This document shows positions 9,987 to 20,636 of a stretch of DNA of 36,065 nt, in pieces (positions within the stretch are counted from its first letter, which is position 1; each line of letters begins with the position of its first letter). Source of the DNA: Apostichopus californicus (Eukaryota; Echinodermata; Holothuroidea; Aspidochirotida; Stichopodidae); NCBI GenBank assembly GCA_020650975.1, contig JAIPMN010000220.1:1-36065 (forward strand). Direction: 5' to 3'. The position numbers and the translations under genes were made by a program. The notes beneath the pieces were generated by a model that saw only the letters and a list, made by a program, of their open reading frames with translations, was not told the origin of the DNA and searched no databases.

Positions 9987-10391
9987 TAGGAAAAATGGAG
10001 CTTTGGGAATTCCCTAAATATTAAATTGTAGGCCCCATTATTTACTGTATATAATATTGCTATGCGAATTATGCCATTTAGTTTCCTTGGATGAGTTTGT
10101 TTGTGGGCTGTTTTGAACTGTTGTGTGCATCATCAGCAGTCACAGTTATATATGACTATATATACAGTCTTGTAGTTTGACATTTGTACTATGCACAGAT
10201 ATGGTTGCTGCTGTACAGCCCTTATGTGCATACATTGATGAGATTTTGGAGATGATATAAACAGTGCCAATCATCAATCAGAATATTACCTCAAACTCCT
10301 GTTTATTGTCTTTGTTCAAAATATGCACTCCAATTCACCTAGCCTACAAGAATTGGTAACGTTTTATATCCCTGTGCCTCCCCCCTCCTTA
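9987..10391. other. Non-coding stretch, nothing recognised
   Basis: No supported feature. Confidence 0.5.
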
Positions 10392-10549
10392 TCATGTCCG
10401 GGATTGTGAGCCTTTCCCTCCCCTCTCATGCCCCTCCTCTTATCCCTCTCCTGCCCCTCCTCTTATCCCTCTCCTGCCCCTCCTCTTATCCCTTTCCTGC
10501 CCCTCCTCTTATCCCTCTTGCACCTCCTCTTATCCCCCCCCCCATTCCT
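10392..10549 (+). repeat. C-rich 23-bp minisatellite
   Basis: Repeats of CCCCTCCTCTTATCCCTCTCC plus TG, about four clean copies and partial ones, end in a run of C at 10536-10545. The strand asymmetry is strong: C and T here, G and A opposite. The Pro/Leu/Ser-rich open frame at 10394-10630 comes from the repeat and is not a gene. Confidence 0.9.
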
Positions 10550-11189
10550 TTTATTCTTCTTCCTTGCCCATTCCATCCTTTCCCTAAGTTTCCTTTAAAT
10601 ATGAAAATGTCACTTCATCAGTACTTGTAGGAGAATGGAAATCTTTAGACCATGTTGATCTTGAATTTAAGATCATAGCTCTATAGGGACAACTGGTGCT
10701 GCTACAAACTATTGTACTCTGAAACACCCCCAGTCTCGTCAGCTGGTCTGACCTCTTTGAGAGTAAATTTTACCCATGCATGGTCCTCCACTGAAAAGGA
10801 AATCCAAGGGTGCAGGGTAGTAAAGTTCTCCAACTGTTTGCTAACTAATGATCTACACGGAGAGATGTATATGGCAAGTGCTGTAAATGTGTAGTTTGTA
10901 GTATTGTCAGTTTCAATCAGTTTCTAGTTCAAGTACATTTAGGATTCTGTCATCACCAATTGAACTCAGAGAGTGTGGATTGGTTCCAACAAGTTCATCA
11001 GTAGATAAGAGTGTGTTGGTGTATAGTATAGTGTACAGACACAGATCTTTGTTATAATACATACACTGACGAATGTTTCTGTGACATATCTTCCGTTAAG
11101 TCAAAGTTAAAATTAAGTGGAAATGAATTATTACTGACAATGTTTAGTGTGTCTATGGAAACAGAATTGCTCAGGCCTCAGTTCAGTTT
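10550..11189. other. Non-coding stretch with one weak frame
   Basis: A 60-codon frame at 10712-10894 follows an acceptor-like CACCCCCAG at about 10731. It has no recognisable domain and no convincing donor. Treated as unsupported. Confidence 0.4.
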
Positions 11190-11835
11190 AGATTGAAGCC
11201 ACAATCACTTAAATAGATATAACACAGTGGTAATGCTGACAGTGCTGCGGTGTCAGCTTTAGATTGAATCTATAATCAATAATAGAGTTATGCATAACTT
11301 CATGTGGGAGGGAGGAGGATGTATGTACAGAAGCTTGAACTCTAGATTAAATCTATAATCAATAGTAGAGTTATAGAGTTAGTTGTGGGAGAGAGGAGGA
11401 TGTTTGTACAGAAGCTTGAACTTTAGATTGAATCTATAATTAATATAGATTTGTGCATACCTAATGGGCGTGTATATGGCAGCTTGACCTTTAGATTAAA
11501 CCTATAATCAATAATAGATTTATGCATACTAATGAGTTGTATACTGCAGCTTTAACTTTAGGTTGAATCTATAAGCAATAATAGATTTGTACATACTTAA
11601 TGGTGTGTATACCCTAGCTTGAACTTTTGATTGAATCTATAATCAATGATAGATTTTTAAATAGGTGTATCTGGCAGCTTGAACTTTAAATTGAATCTAT
11701 AATCAATAATATATCTGTGCATACTAAAATAGGTGTGTATCTGACAGCTTGAACTTAGATTGAATCTATAATCAATAATAGATTTGTGCATACCTAATAG
11801 GTGTGTGTACTGTAGCTTGAACTTTGATTGGATTT
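11190..11835 (+). repeat. Degenerate 62-79-bp minisatellite, about 9 copies
   Basis: Copies share AGCTTGAACTTTAGATTGAA, then TCTATAATCAATAATAGATT, then a TGTGCATAC...GTGTGTAT tail. Periods vary between about 62 and 79 because the tail length changes. The first copies are the most diverged and the central ones the most alike. Confidence 0.9.
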
Positions 11836-12174
11836 CTTTTACTGTACATTCACATCTTTTGCAGATTAAGTGGTAGAGTAGTACTGTACTATGGTAGGCT
11901 AATTGTAAAATGAATCTGTAATCACATAGATTTAAGTACTTAAGTCAATAGGCATATTGTCATGTTACATTTACCATGTACAGTAACATGTCAGTTTAAT
12001 GTCCCTATACTATTAAAGAGTGATTTACTTATACTCAGGACTACAAATACCCAGTCATCCTTGATCAACCTTCCCCTTTCCTTCCTTGAGCAAAAGTATT
12101 TTTTCAAAAATATGTTAATAATCCTTTTTCTGCATCATCATTACCTGTTCTAAATCCAGTCGGTTTCTGTGTAA

Positions 12175-12206
12175 ATGTGTGTGTGTGTGGGTGTGTGTAT
12201 GTGTCT
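12175..12206 (+). repeat. (GT)n microsatellite
   Basis: An interrupted run of GT dinucleotides. Confidence 0.85.
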
Positions 12207-13088
12207 AGAGATTGTAATTCCATATGTTGATGTACCCAAGCTATCTGTCATGTATTAATTCCAATTTCATGAAAGCTTTCTCTGCCACATTTTGAGAGAA
12301 GATGATTCTTGTAACAGCTGTAATTCTGATGGTTGCTACTCTTCACTTTACTTGATAGTCTTGTAGTTCAATAGTAGTAGACTATGGAACTGGTATTATT
12401 ATTATTATGATTATTATGCACACCCTGAGCTAAACCTCGGGGCCAGAAGTTAATTCAATAGCAAGGTTTGTAGTAACTTAAAAACACATCTGTGCTACAT
12501 GACTTCACTGGATTTTAATATGAAAAGAGAGCTTATGTTGAATGTATGCTGAAGGCAGGATAAACTCCTTATCAAAACATTCAACGGTTGCTGCGATCCC
12601 TGGGGAATGTATCTACACTGTACAGTTCTGCTGCTACCTTTGAAGAATCCAATAATTATATTAGCTACTGCAGGCAATTACAAAAAGCAAATGAGAACTG
12701 GGCAGTTATGCTATATGCTGAGATCATTGGGTTGAGTATGTAAATTAGTTGCAAGGCTAATGTAAAAAGCATCGCACACTTCCAGCACATTGAAGGAGTT
12801 TATGGGTTTTCATTGGTTAAAAAGAGAGTGGAGAAATCTAGGAGAGTTACTGCAGTGTATGTACAGAGTCTATTAAAACTAAATTGAAGTATGTCGTAAT
12901 GCCAACAATTAATTTTGATACCTTATAGATTGCCACTAACATTGCAATTAGTCTGCATTGTATTTCTATATTAATTTTATTGTTTGAGAAATGACCCTTT
13001 AAATATCCGAGTCCCTTCAATCTAAAGAATCTAGGCTACTACACCGAGAGATTTGGTATATTTTAAAGTTAAATATTATATATAATAT
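12207..13088. other. Non-coding stretch with ATT microsatellite
   Basis: An interrupted (ATT)n run lies at about 12395-12418 and could be the tail of an old retrotransposon, but no coding remnant supports this. A 60-codon minus-strand frame at 12495-12677 has no further support. Confidence 0.45.
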
Positions 13089-13218
13089 CAAGACTAATAG
13101 CTATAGAAACATTAAAAGTACTAGATTCTTTCTACTTGGACTATATAGCATAGCAAGACTAGTAGCTATAGAAACATTATCAGTACTAGCTTCTTTCCTA
13201 TTGGACTATAGCTTATCA
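13089..13218 (+). repeat. 65-bp tandem duplication (2 copies)
   Basis: Copies begin CAAGACTA.TAGCTATAGAA at 13089 and 13154 and end in TTGGACTATA. They differ by about ten substitutions and small indels. Confidence 0.85.
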
Positions 13219-13446
13219 ACATTAAAATGCAATGCATTCTTTAATTAAAGGGAACTGAAGAGTCCTTATGCTTCAGATTGCCTTTAGAAGGTAGCTAATA
13301 AATGATTTACTAACTGTGTGAAATCTGTGAGTTTCAACTCCCTGGTATACTTAATGCACTAACTTTAATTGACTTCTGCACATAGTTTATGAATAATCAG
13401 CAGAGTTTTACCAATTTCTACCATACATACATGTACAGTAGTACAG

Positions 13447-13524
13447 TATGTAAATGAAGAGAAAAATCAAGCTGTGCACCGAGAATTACACTATGGCCAC
13501 TGCACTGTTGGAAGGAAAATACAG
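13447..13524 (+). CDS. Weak candidate exon, unknown protein
   Basis: Between GTACAG and a strong donor CAG|GTATGT there are 26 in-frame codons, with zero phase at both ends. The peptide includes VNEEKNQAVHRELHYGHCTV. The frame stays open past the donor to 13680 with ordinary-looking composition, so a longer coding segment is also possible. The acceptor lacks a good pyrimidine tract. No family was recognised. Confidence 0.22.
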
Positions 13525-13689
13525 GTATGTGAAAAAGTAAAAGGATACTTGAGCTGTTCTCAAGCAACTTGTGGTAAAATCCTGCAAAAAGCCAGGACAA
13601 CAGGAAAATCATCTCACTTAGTGAAAATCAGTGTGACTCATGAAAAGCCATCAGTAAAGTATATTCATCTGGAATGGTAGATTCAGAGG

Positions 13690-14009
13690 GAAGACGAGAT
13701 GGATAGACGAGTGCGATAGAAGAGGTGATAGAAGAGTGCGATAGAAGAGTGCGATAGAAGAGTGCGATAGAAGAGTGCGATAGAACTAGAAGAGTGCGAT
13801 AGAACTAGAAGAGTGCGATAGAAGAGTGCGATAGAACTAGAAGAGTGCGATAGAAGAGTGTGATAGAACTAGAAGCGTGCAATAGAAGAGTGCGATAGAA
13901 GAGTGCGATAGAAGAGTGCGATAGAAGAGTGCGATATAGAAGAGTGTGATAGAACTAGAAGAGTGCGATAGAACTAGAAGAGTGCGATAGAAGAGTGCGA
14001 TAGAAGAGT
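13690..14009 (+). repeat. 13/19-bp interleaved minisatellite
   Basis: The array mixes a 13-bp unit GATAGAAGAGTGC and a 19-bp unit GATAGAACTAGAAGAGTGC, which differ by an internal 6-bp insertion (CTAGAA). About 22 units are present. The order of short and long units is irregular, with single-base variants such as GTGTGATAG and GCGTGCAATAG. Confidence 0.93.
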
Positions 14010-14817
14010 CAAACAGGCAGTTGTCAGTTGTGAATACCCAAACTAGGCAGGTTTGGAGTAATTTATGAATAGAAACTAAAGCATGCTACATTTATGATAA
14101 TGAGACATGAACCCATAGATTGATTACACATAAAACCTTTGACTCCTATTTAATATCTTTGGAAATTTAATGTCATCAACAATATTGGTGTGTATCCTAG
14201 ATTTAATTAACGGTGATTCAGATCCTTACGGGTATACAGCATTTTTCAAACAGTGAGAGTGCAGACCTACAGCTCTATATAAATTACATAAGTCTGGTAT
14301 AGAATCTTAGAAATAATATATTGATGGTGCAGACCCATAAGCAATGCAGTAGGCTAGCAACAGTTTCCATACAAATAATAATAATAAAAGTCTGCAGACA
14401 ATTAAGTTTGCACAACAGATCTGATAGCCAAGAATCAGAAGTAGATAACCTTTCAAGATGCAGAAATACTGTCCTGGCTGAAATTTGTTATAGTTGCAAG
14501 GGAGTAAACTAAGGAGTTTTCTTGACATATCAAATTGCAACCATTTTATAAACTAGCCTTTGCTGTGATCATGGAACTAAGTGAAACAGCATCACACAGA
14601 AAGTTGAACTAGGCATGGCACATCGTTATTCATGGGGAGTGCCCCATGTTAGCAGCTGGTGAGGATCTGAAGAGGGTTAACATTGCTTATCCCAATGAGA
14701 ATAGTTTAAAATGTAGATAATGATATCAAATCATTAGTTTGAAGCTGCTGAGGAAAGGCTGCAACCCTACATGTCAGTTGAACAGATTTTAGTCAGTCAT
14801 TCTTAATTTGTGTGTAG
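14010..14817. other. Non-coding stretch, nothing recognised
   Basis: Short overlapping frames on both strands near 14307-14540 look like chance. No repeat or RNA gene was identified. Confidence 0.5.
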
Positions 14818-14854
14818 ACTTGACGACCTACATGGATGGAAAGATTGGATGCAA
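14818..14854 (+). CDS. Weak candidate small exon (37 bp)
   Basis: The acceptor-like TTCTTAATTTGTGTGTAG precedes, and a donor-like GTAAGA follows. One leading base is followed by 12 codons, LDDLHGWKDWMQ. The amino acid mix, with two Trp and acidic/aromatic spacing, looks protein-like, but 12 residues cannot identify anything. Its phase does not connect directly to the exon at 20501, so another exon would be needed in between. Confidence 0.2.
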
Positions 14855-15418
14855 GTAAGAAGTGAAGAAGAGCTAAATATTTGGTCAGACCATTCTTAAC
14901 TGATATGAAAGAGGAGCTTATTTTTAACATCCACGTGTCAAGTTCTTTCTACCGTTTACAAGATTGGGATAGTTGAAGGGATTTTATTATAAGTGACGAT
15001 AAAAAAACATGATGGATATCAAAGTTGCACATGAACAACAACATACTTTGGCTATTTTTTTTAATTCATAATCTATCCCACTTTTAATTTGGATGCAAAT
15101 AATTTGAAGAGCGAAAATATATTTTGTCAATGTGCATTACTTACGCTTGATTGTGTCATGTTTATTTCTGGTACGGAATGTGTCAACATCAAAAGTTGTT
15201 ATGAACTTAAAAAAATGACACATAGGAAATGAAAGGATTGCAAAATTTACCAGGATGTTAGACACATTTGAATTGTTTCCCATTTATTAGTCACAATGAA
15301 AGGCACTTCTGTGAGTCTGCACTATTCTCTTGATTATTACAACAGTCCATTTTACCCAGCTGCGGGCGGTAGGTTTGTGATTTAAGTGGACAGTGTTTGT
15401 GATGAGTGATATTATTGT

Positions 15419-15431
15419 GGGGGGGGGGTGG
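15419..15431 (+). repeat. Poly-G run
   Basis: An uninterrupted run of about ten G lies within TGTGG...TGG. Confidence 0.8.
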
Positions 15432-15511
15432 TCTAATATCCCCATGGGATGTAACCTAATGTTGTACATTAATGTATGATTGGGTTAAAGCATGGAGCTT
15501 AGCATGTTGAA

Positions 15512-15664
15512 TATGTGTTATTGTCCACATTATCCCTGTCATAGTGGCCCCCTCATCCATGATGGGGTATAAACCTCAGTGATTGATTATGTGTTATTGT
15601 CCACATTATCCCTGTCATAGTGGCCTCCTAGTCCATGATGGGGTTATAAGACTCAGTGATTGTT
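15512..15664 (+). repeat. 76-bp tandem duplication (2 copies)
   Basis: Copies starting TATGTGTTATTGTCCACATT at 15512 and 15588 are nearly identical, with a few substitutions and one inserted T. The 88-codon frame at 15583-15849 starts inside the second copy and is otherwise unsupported. Confidence 0.9.
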
Positions 15665-15924
15665 TACGGTCAATTGGGCTGCTGGTCTCCAGAGTACAAA
15701 CCTACCTCCTCTTATTCATTCAAGAGAGTGCTATTGAAAAGTACCTCATTATTCTGAGGCAGTCTCTTTTATTGATGTCTGGGAGACTTGATGCATTATA
15801 TGGCTTCAGGTTTTCCTGGTATTATCTGCGGAGCTATCAATATCCGTAATTACTTGTATGGGGAGGTGTATCATGCTTAAAACCAGGGCTTCTGTAGGTT
15901 TCTGCACTAGCAGGTAGTTGTGAT

Positions 15925-16260
15925 ATGTTGCATGGTTGTAACAGGACAATACCGAAAAGAAAGAATTTCAAATATAGCAATATTAGTCACTCGGCACCGT
16001 CAAGAAAGAGGCTGAAAGTGGTCAGGAATGTGGAAAGGAGAAGGATATTGCAGTGGGAGATGTCTTATTTGGAAAGAAGTGAACATATTAATATAGACAT
16101 AATTAATAAGAATGTACAGCAGTCCAGCACTTTATACACATGTTACAGACTACCTCATTGTAATCTGCTTCAGTCATATCAGTTGCCAGCCCAGGTTTCA
16201 ATACTACAGCCACAAGTGGTGCTTGAGCTACTTAGTGGTTCTAGTTATTGTATTCAGTGA
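15925..16260 (+). CDS. Unassigned 111-codon frame, basic N-terminal half
   Basis: One of the longer frames in the window. The first half is Lys/Arg-rich (includes TIPKRKNFKYSN and SAPSRKRLKVVRNVERRR). The second half is unremarkable. A possible acceptor, GTAACAG, ends at 15944, and possible weak donors lie inside. The region has more CpG than its surroundings. I do not recognise it. It may be an exon, a decayed element or chance. Confidence 0.2.
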   Translation: MLHGCNRTIPKRKNFKYSNISHSAPSRKRLKVVRNVERRRILQWEMSYLERSEHINIDIINKNVQQSSTLYTCYRLPHCNLLQSYQLPAQVSILQPQVVLELLSGSSYCIQ

Positions 16261-16823
16261 CTTCAGGCCTCCTTCCCTTATCTCCCCACCTTACCTAGTT
16301 CCTGGTCACCCGACCTTGAGGCCCAGCCCCTACATCCCTCCCCCAGAGAGCTCATACAAGACTTAATTGGTAATTGAGAAAGACCAATTACAAACTAAGA
16401 CTGGTTATAACTGGTGGTTAACTTCAAAGCAGATACCAACACAACCAATGTACCCTTAAATTGTACATTTATCACATGAGATGCGAATACTTCATGAATC
16501 CTGAGTTTTAACGTGAATGTGAATTGACGCTGGAATGTATTTCTGGCTAATTCAGAGTGTCTCCATCCTTGGGTGATAAATTGTATTTATTTGCAAGCAA
16601 TCACAAACATGACTGTACTATAACATACCACCTTGTGAGTGATGGATGCTCTCACTATAATTAATCTGTCAATATTCTTCCCACAGTACACACTACCAAT
16701 ACATATTGCCCGCTGATTAGATACACTGTCTTCTCCTCTTGCTAATTTAAACAGCCGTGAACATTGTCAAAATGTTCATAAAATGTAACTGAATTTTGAT
16801 TGATGTGGGTGGGTGTATGGCAG
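16261..16823. other. Non-coding stretch, nothing firm
   Basis: A pyrimidine-rich segment at 16265-16350 is followed by a small inverted repeat, TAATTGGT/ACCAATTA (about 16365-16392). No gene is seen. Confidence 0.5.
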
Positions 16824-16968
16824 TGAGACTGTATCCATAGACACTGTACCTACTGTACTTGTATCTAGTGAGGGTTTATAGCTACTGTACCTACTGTACT
16901 TGTATAGAGACTGTATCCATAGACACTGTACCTACTGTACTTGTATCTAGTGAGGGTTTATAGCTACT
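16824..16968 (+). repeat. 83-bp near-perfect tandem duplication
   Basis: Copies start GAGACTGTATCCATAGACAC at 16824 and 16907, and each contains an internal CTACTGTACCTACTGTACTT-like echo. The copies are almost identical, so the event is recent. Confidence 0.9.
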
Positions 16969-17465
16969 GTGATACAGTGTAAACCATTCTATTATTACTC
17001 AAGTTGTGCAGTGTCAAAAATCAGTGTATGTTTAAATATACTGTCTGACAAAGGCTTTGATTCACTGATTTATAAAAAACAATTCAAGATAATTTATGGG
17101 TTATTACCTTTATTATTTAATTACTACATTGCAACATGCTTGTTATAAAGTACTATGCATCCAGCGCACTAATACTGCTATACAGTACATCTTTGTGCTT
17201 TTAAAGCCATCTGCCCATTTGTGCAGCATTTGGTCATGCCATTATAAACCAGGTAAAAAATTATTCCTTGATTTGATCTTGTTGTGAGCTGCTGTTATGA
17301 TCAATAATTCACTTGTGTTTTGGATTCATGACAGCAGAAGTAAGAAATATTTAATGTGAATATTGTTGGTCTGTCAACAAATACTGGTGAGCAGTTTTAA
17401 CTGGCAGCCCGATCAAAGTCATTGTTGTCTGAACTGCAGGTGTAACATCCCCTGAAGCGACTATG

Positions 17466-17478
17466 GGGTCAGAGGTCA
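17466..17478 (+). promoter_or_regulatory. DR1 nuclear-receptor site, GGGTCAGAGGTCA
   Basis: Two RGGTCA half-sites lie in direct orientation with one spacer base. This is the consensus recognised by HNF4, COUP-TF and RXR heterodimers. The match is exact. Function is inferred. Confidence 0.45.
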
Positions 17479-17598
17479 ACAGGGCAAAGAATGTTTAAAG
17501 AATACTCCTACTAGTGTGGTTTAGTTTCATATCAATTACAGGGTGTAGTAGGTCCATTTAGACCTGGTGGGATTTGAAATATATCAACCACATGAATT

Positions 17599-17866
17599 GA
17601 TATGTGAAGGTGAATGGGTGTTGTAGCTTTTAGACCGGAATTAACATTAGCAACACATAATAAAATGGTATGCTGAGGTGAATGAAACTTGTATCATTTG
17701 ATCAGAATTATATTAGCAAAAAAGTGAAATGATATGTGAGTTGAACACATACAGTACTTTATCATTTCACCACTGGGTTGAGTTTATAACACATAAAATG
17801 GCATATATAACGATTTATGGGTCCTGCATCATTTGACCAGAATTAATAAGCAACACATTTCAAACG
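17599..17866 (+). repeat. Degenerate 67-bp tandem repeat, 4 copies
   Basis: Four weakly similar units share TG.TATGTGA.GTGAA near the start, ATCATTTGA.CAGAATTA in the middle and AGCAACACAT.A.AAA near the end. They begin at about 17599, 17667, 17731 and 17799. The divergence is high, so the array is old. Confidence 0.65.
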
Positions 17867-18463
17867 GTAGTTTATGTTTTATAGTTTTTAAGATTCATAT
17901 ACTTGATTGCTATTGGTAACACTACTGTAGTATTTACTTTACAATAGAAATGTTCATTGCCAAAAAAAAAAAAAAAAATTCAATTATGAAAAATTTCATA
18001 ACTTCTTTGCAGTTATATGACTTAAATACATTACATCACCCAAACTTAGCTTGATATTGCTAATTACCAGTGTTGGTGAACCGACTGTTTGATTGTATGG
18101 AGTATTCCATGGACTTAGCTTCATTACTTAATGCTGTAAGCAGCACATAAACAGGAATTTATAGTGCTGAACACTGCTGATTTAATTAATGGAAGTATAG
18201 TGTGTAAAAATTAATGATGGAAACATAAAATAGAAATGAATGCATTTGGGTATTACATTATGTAACGCTATCAACAAGTAAACTAGTCAAGGATACCGTA
18301 GCAATTAAATAGATGCTGGCAACATATAATGTTTTATGCATAGATGTAAAATTAATGAAGCATTCTGAAGTGGAAATTGTTATGTTGTTGTTTTGATGAA
18401 AAGTGTGTAATGTTGCAAAGATATTATGAGCTGTTTCTAAGACTGTCAATAGGAACTTGTGCA
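17867..18463. other. Non-coding stretch with poly-A run
   Basis: An A run of about 17 lies at 17962-17978. Nothing else is supported. Confidence 0.5.
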
Positions 18464-18540
18464 GCATGTATTTTGCACGTACTTTGCATGTGTTTTGCAT
18501 TTATTTTGCATGTATTTCACACATGTATTTTGAATGTACT
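18464..18540 (+). repeat. Short TTTTGCATGTA-type repeat
   Basis: About seven variants of a 10-11-bp unit (TTTTGCACGTA, CTTTGCATGTG, TTTTGCATTTA, TTTTGCATGTA). Rich in the octamer-like ATGCAAAA on the reverse strand. Confidence 0.7.
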
Positions 18541-18856
18541 GTCAAGTCACATATTTGTCACATATTCTTGTCAAGTTACGTTCAGCTCATCAATTTGATA
18601 ATTTTCGTCAAGATGTAAGAAAAAAAACTTATCAACTCGGAAAAAAGTCATATATATTTGACATGTATTCAATTTATGTGCAACATAGCAACTGGACAAT
18701 TCACTCATTATCTTCAAGATGTAACGTTAGCATAACTCATCAACAAGACAAAATATTCAAATTTTTTGTGATGTCCTGTTAAAGTAACACGCTACTGTAA
18801 GTAAACTACTCTCCTGTCCATCCAGACCCGCATGGCGTAGTTAATAGCTTCTTTAC
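18541..18856. other. Stretch with a weak open frame
   Basis: A plus-strand frame at 18534-18782 is open for about 80 codons and a donor-like GTAAGT follows at 18797, but a stop lies between them. No gene is supported. Confidence 0.4.
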
Positions 18857-19054
18857 TTGTCAAAGATTGAATTACGTGACCAACTTCTTGAACATAACAC
18901 ATATTCTGAAGGCGCTTTGTTGTTGTGTTCATACCAGGACTTACCAAAATGTCAAAAGATTTGTCTGGAAAAATCTAAAAATCTCAGACACAAATTTCAA
19001 ACCAATCTGTTTACCATGGATCTGCAACCTTTAATTCATGCAGCTAATTCATAA
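18857..19054 (+). CDS. Unassigned open frame with protein-like composition
   Basis: Read from a TTG at 18857, the frame gives 65 residues including LRDQLLEHNTYSEGALLLCS and later KICLEKSKNLRHKFQTNLF, ending at TAA. Composition and codon choice look natural, but an overlapping frame on the same strand is also open over most of the interval, so the evidence is ambiguous. An acceptor-like TTTACTTGTCAAAG precedes it. No domain was recognised. Confidence 0.2.
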   Translation: MSKIELRDQLLEHNTYSEGALLLCSYQDLPKCQKICLEKSKNLRHKFQTNLFTMDLQPLIHAANS

Positions 19055-19195
19055 GTTTTTTGTGACAATGTCTGGTATGCCGAGCAATGTCATTACACAA
19101 AGTGGGTCATTAGCTTCACGAACTGCCTAGTTGCCAAATCATGAAGTAAAATTAGAGAAATGTTATTTTTTTTGTAATCTGTTAATGGCATAATC

Positions 19196-19249
19196 GATAT
19201 CAGATTGGTTAATTACCAGAATTATCAGAAAGATATCAGATTGGTTAAT
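19196..19249 (+). repeat. 36-bp short tandem duplication
   Basis: GATATCAGATTGGTTAAT occurs at 19196 and 19232. Confidence 0.75.
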
Positions 19250-20500
19250 GACCCACTCATTAACATTCGGTTGGTTAGTAACAGTCTAAGCAGGATATCC
19301 TGGTTTTCATCAATTTCATTAATGTTCTGAGTCAGTACTCTGTAGGTTTTGTAAACAATTAATGACCAAACTGAAGGATATATTGCTGTAACTTTATAAA
19401 TGTTTTGACTAATGAAACGATGCTTTGTGTTTATAACTTGAAGAGGCTGTAAGATTAGTGGCAATTGGGCTGAGTATACAGCAATGTTGTGTAAGAAAGC
19501 ACATTGAATCCTTTTAGTTTGAAAACCCACAGACAACATGGTTTGGATTCCATACACCATGAACAGCTATTTATGGCAGCTATAAGCCCTGCACAGAATC
19601 CTGCCTGTTTGCAATACTTTATGCCATGAGCAAACTTTATAAACATTGACATTGCTATGCAAATTAGTAACACTAAGCCGGCTTTAAATGGACAGTAACT
19701 ATCGTTTTGTTCTATATTTTTCGTGTTATCTTCTTGTCTGGGAGATATATAGTGCAGTGAGGCATTGTAGAGAATCCAATAAAATAGTAATTTATAGATA
19801 TACAGTCCATACATGTATATATTTTATGTTAAAGAAGCTTCTTGTAAAGAAACATCTTTTAAAACCAGCAGGCTAAGTTTTTTATTCTACAGAAACATTT
19901 GTTTGATAAAGTAATGTCTATACTAAGGTACTACACAGGTATAATGAGTAGTCATCTTGTTGTTGTTGTTGTTGGGAGAAAACAAAGTCCATCAGCTTAT
20001 AGTTCAAGTTAATTAATCATCATGTAGAAATTAGGTGAAAAAGAACAAAACAAAAGATGAGTGAGAATAACAGAATTAATACTTATCTGAAATCATTTAT
20101 AAGTTGGTCGGGTGATTTTGTGCGTTTAAAACCTAAATATTGGAATTAAAATATGGCAGGTCCTGATTCCTTTTGAGCACTTATTATTGAGGACTGTACA
20201 GTAGTCATAACCTTCTTAAGGCAGTTTCATTTTTATGAAGTTATCTAGTAGAATTGGCTTAGCTCATAGTTTAATTTCCTTGGATGTTCATTACTAGGCA
20301 CGTAAGTGACTGATGCTTCCTGTAATAATTTCTCTCTGTGTACACAAAACTTGCGATGCTGCACTTGTTCGGACTACACTTTATTAAAACATTAGCCTCT
20401 TCCACTGTACCATACTGGCTTGCAGGGATTGGCAAATGGACTGTCAATTTACGTTTCGGGAAATCAGTCATTTTAATCTCAGGTTCTTTCCTGCTTTCAG
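19250..20500. other. Long stretch without a supported gene
   Basis: Two overlapping minus-strand frames of 111 and 119 codons (19225-19560 and 19455-19814) are the longest in this part. They overlap in different frames, lack splice support and have hydrophobic, Cys-rich composition typical of chance frames in AT-rich DNA. A (TTG)n microsatellite is at 19957-19976. Confidence 0.45.
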
Positions 20501-20636
20501 TTGTGATTGACATTAATAGCCGTGATACCATCTCTAGTGTTAAATTGCATGACTCTGACTGTGTCTTGGAATTTCATGGATCATTCAGGGATCAGAAAAA
20601 GCTCTCTTTCTATGTCAAATTTGACAAGTTTCCAAG
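20501..20636 (+). CDS. Candidate coding exon A, unknown protein
   Basis: A strong acceptor (GGTTCTTTCCTGCTTTCAG, AG at 20499-20500) precedes 136 open bases, ending at a donor AAG|GTAACC whose frame stops immediately after. The exon begins with two bases of a split codon and ends with two bases of one. The peptide reads VIDINSRDTISSVKLHDSDC, then VLEFHGSFRDQKKLSFYVKF, then DKFP. Alternating hydrophobic strands and a charged turn suggest a beta-sandwich-like fold, but I recognise no family. Its end phase fits exon B at 21691. The frame also stays open upstream into the intron to 20338, which is not needed if the acceptor is used. Confidence 0.45.

Noticed and set aside
10394-10630. Pro/Leu-rich frame
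   Set aside because: It is translation of the C-rich minisatellite, without splice or promoter evidence.
12395-12418. ATT microsatellite as a retrotransposon tail
   Set aside because: No coding remnant or flanking target duplication was found, so a plain microsatellite is simpler.
18830-18850. A-box-like TGGCGTAGTTAATAGC suggesting a tRNA-derived SINE
   Set aside because: No B-box or terminator lies at a suitable distance downstream.
19225-19814. Two overlapping minus-strand frames of 111 and 119 codons
   Set aside because: They occupy different frames of the same strand, are hydrophobic and Cys-rich, and have no splice, start or homology support. They are most likely chance.
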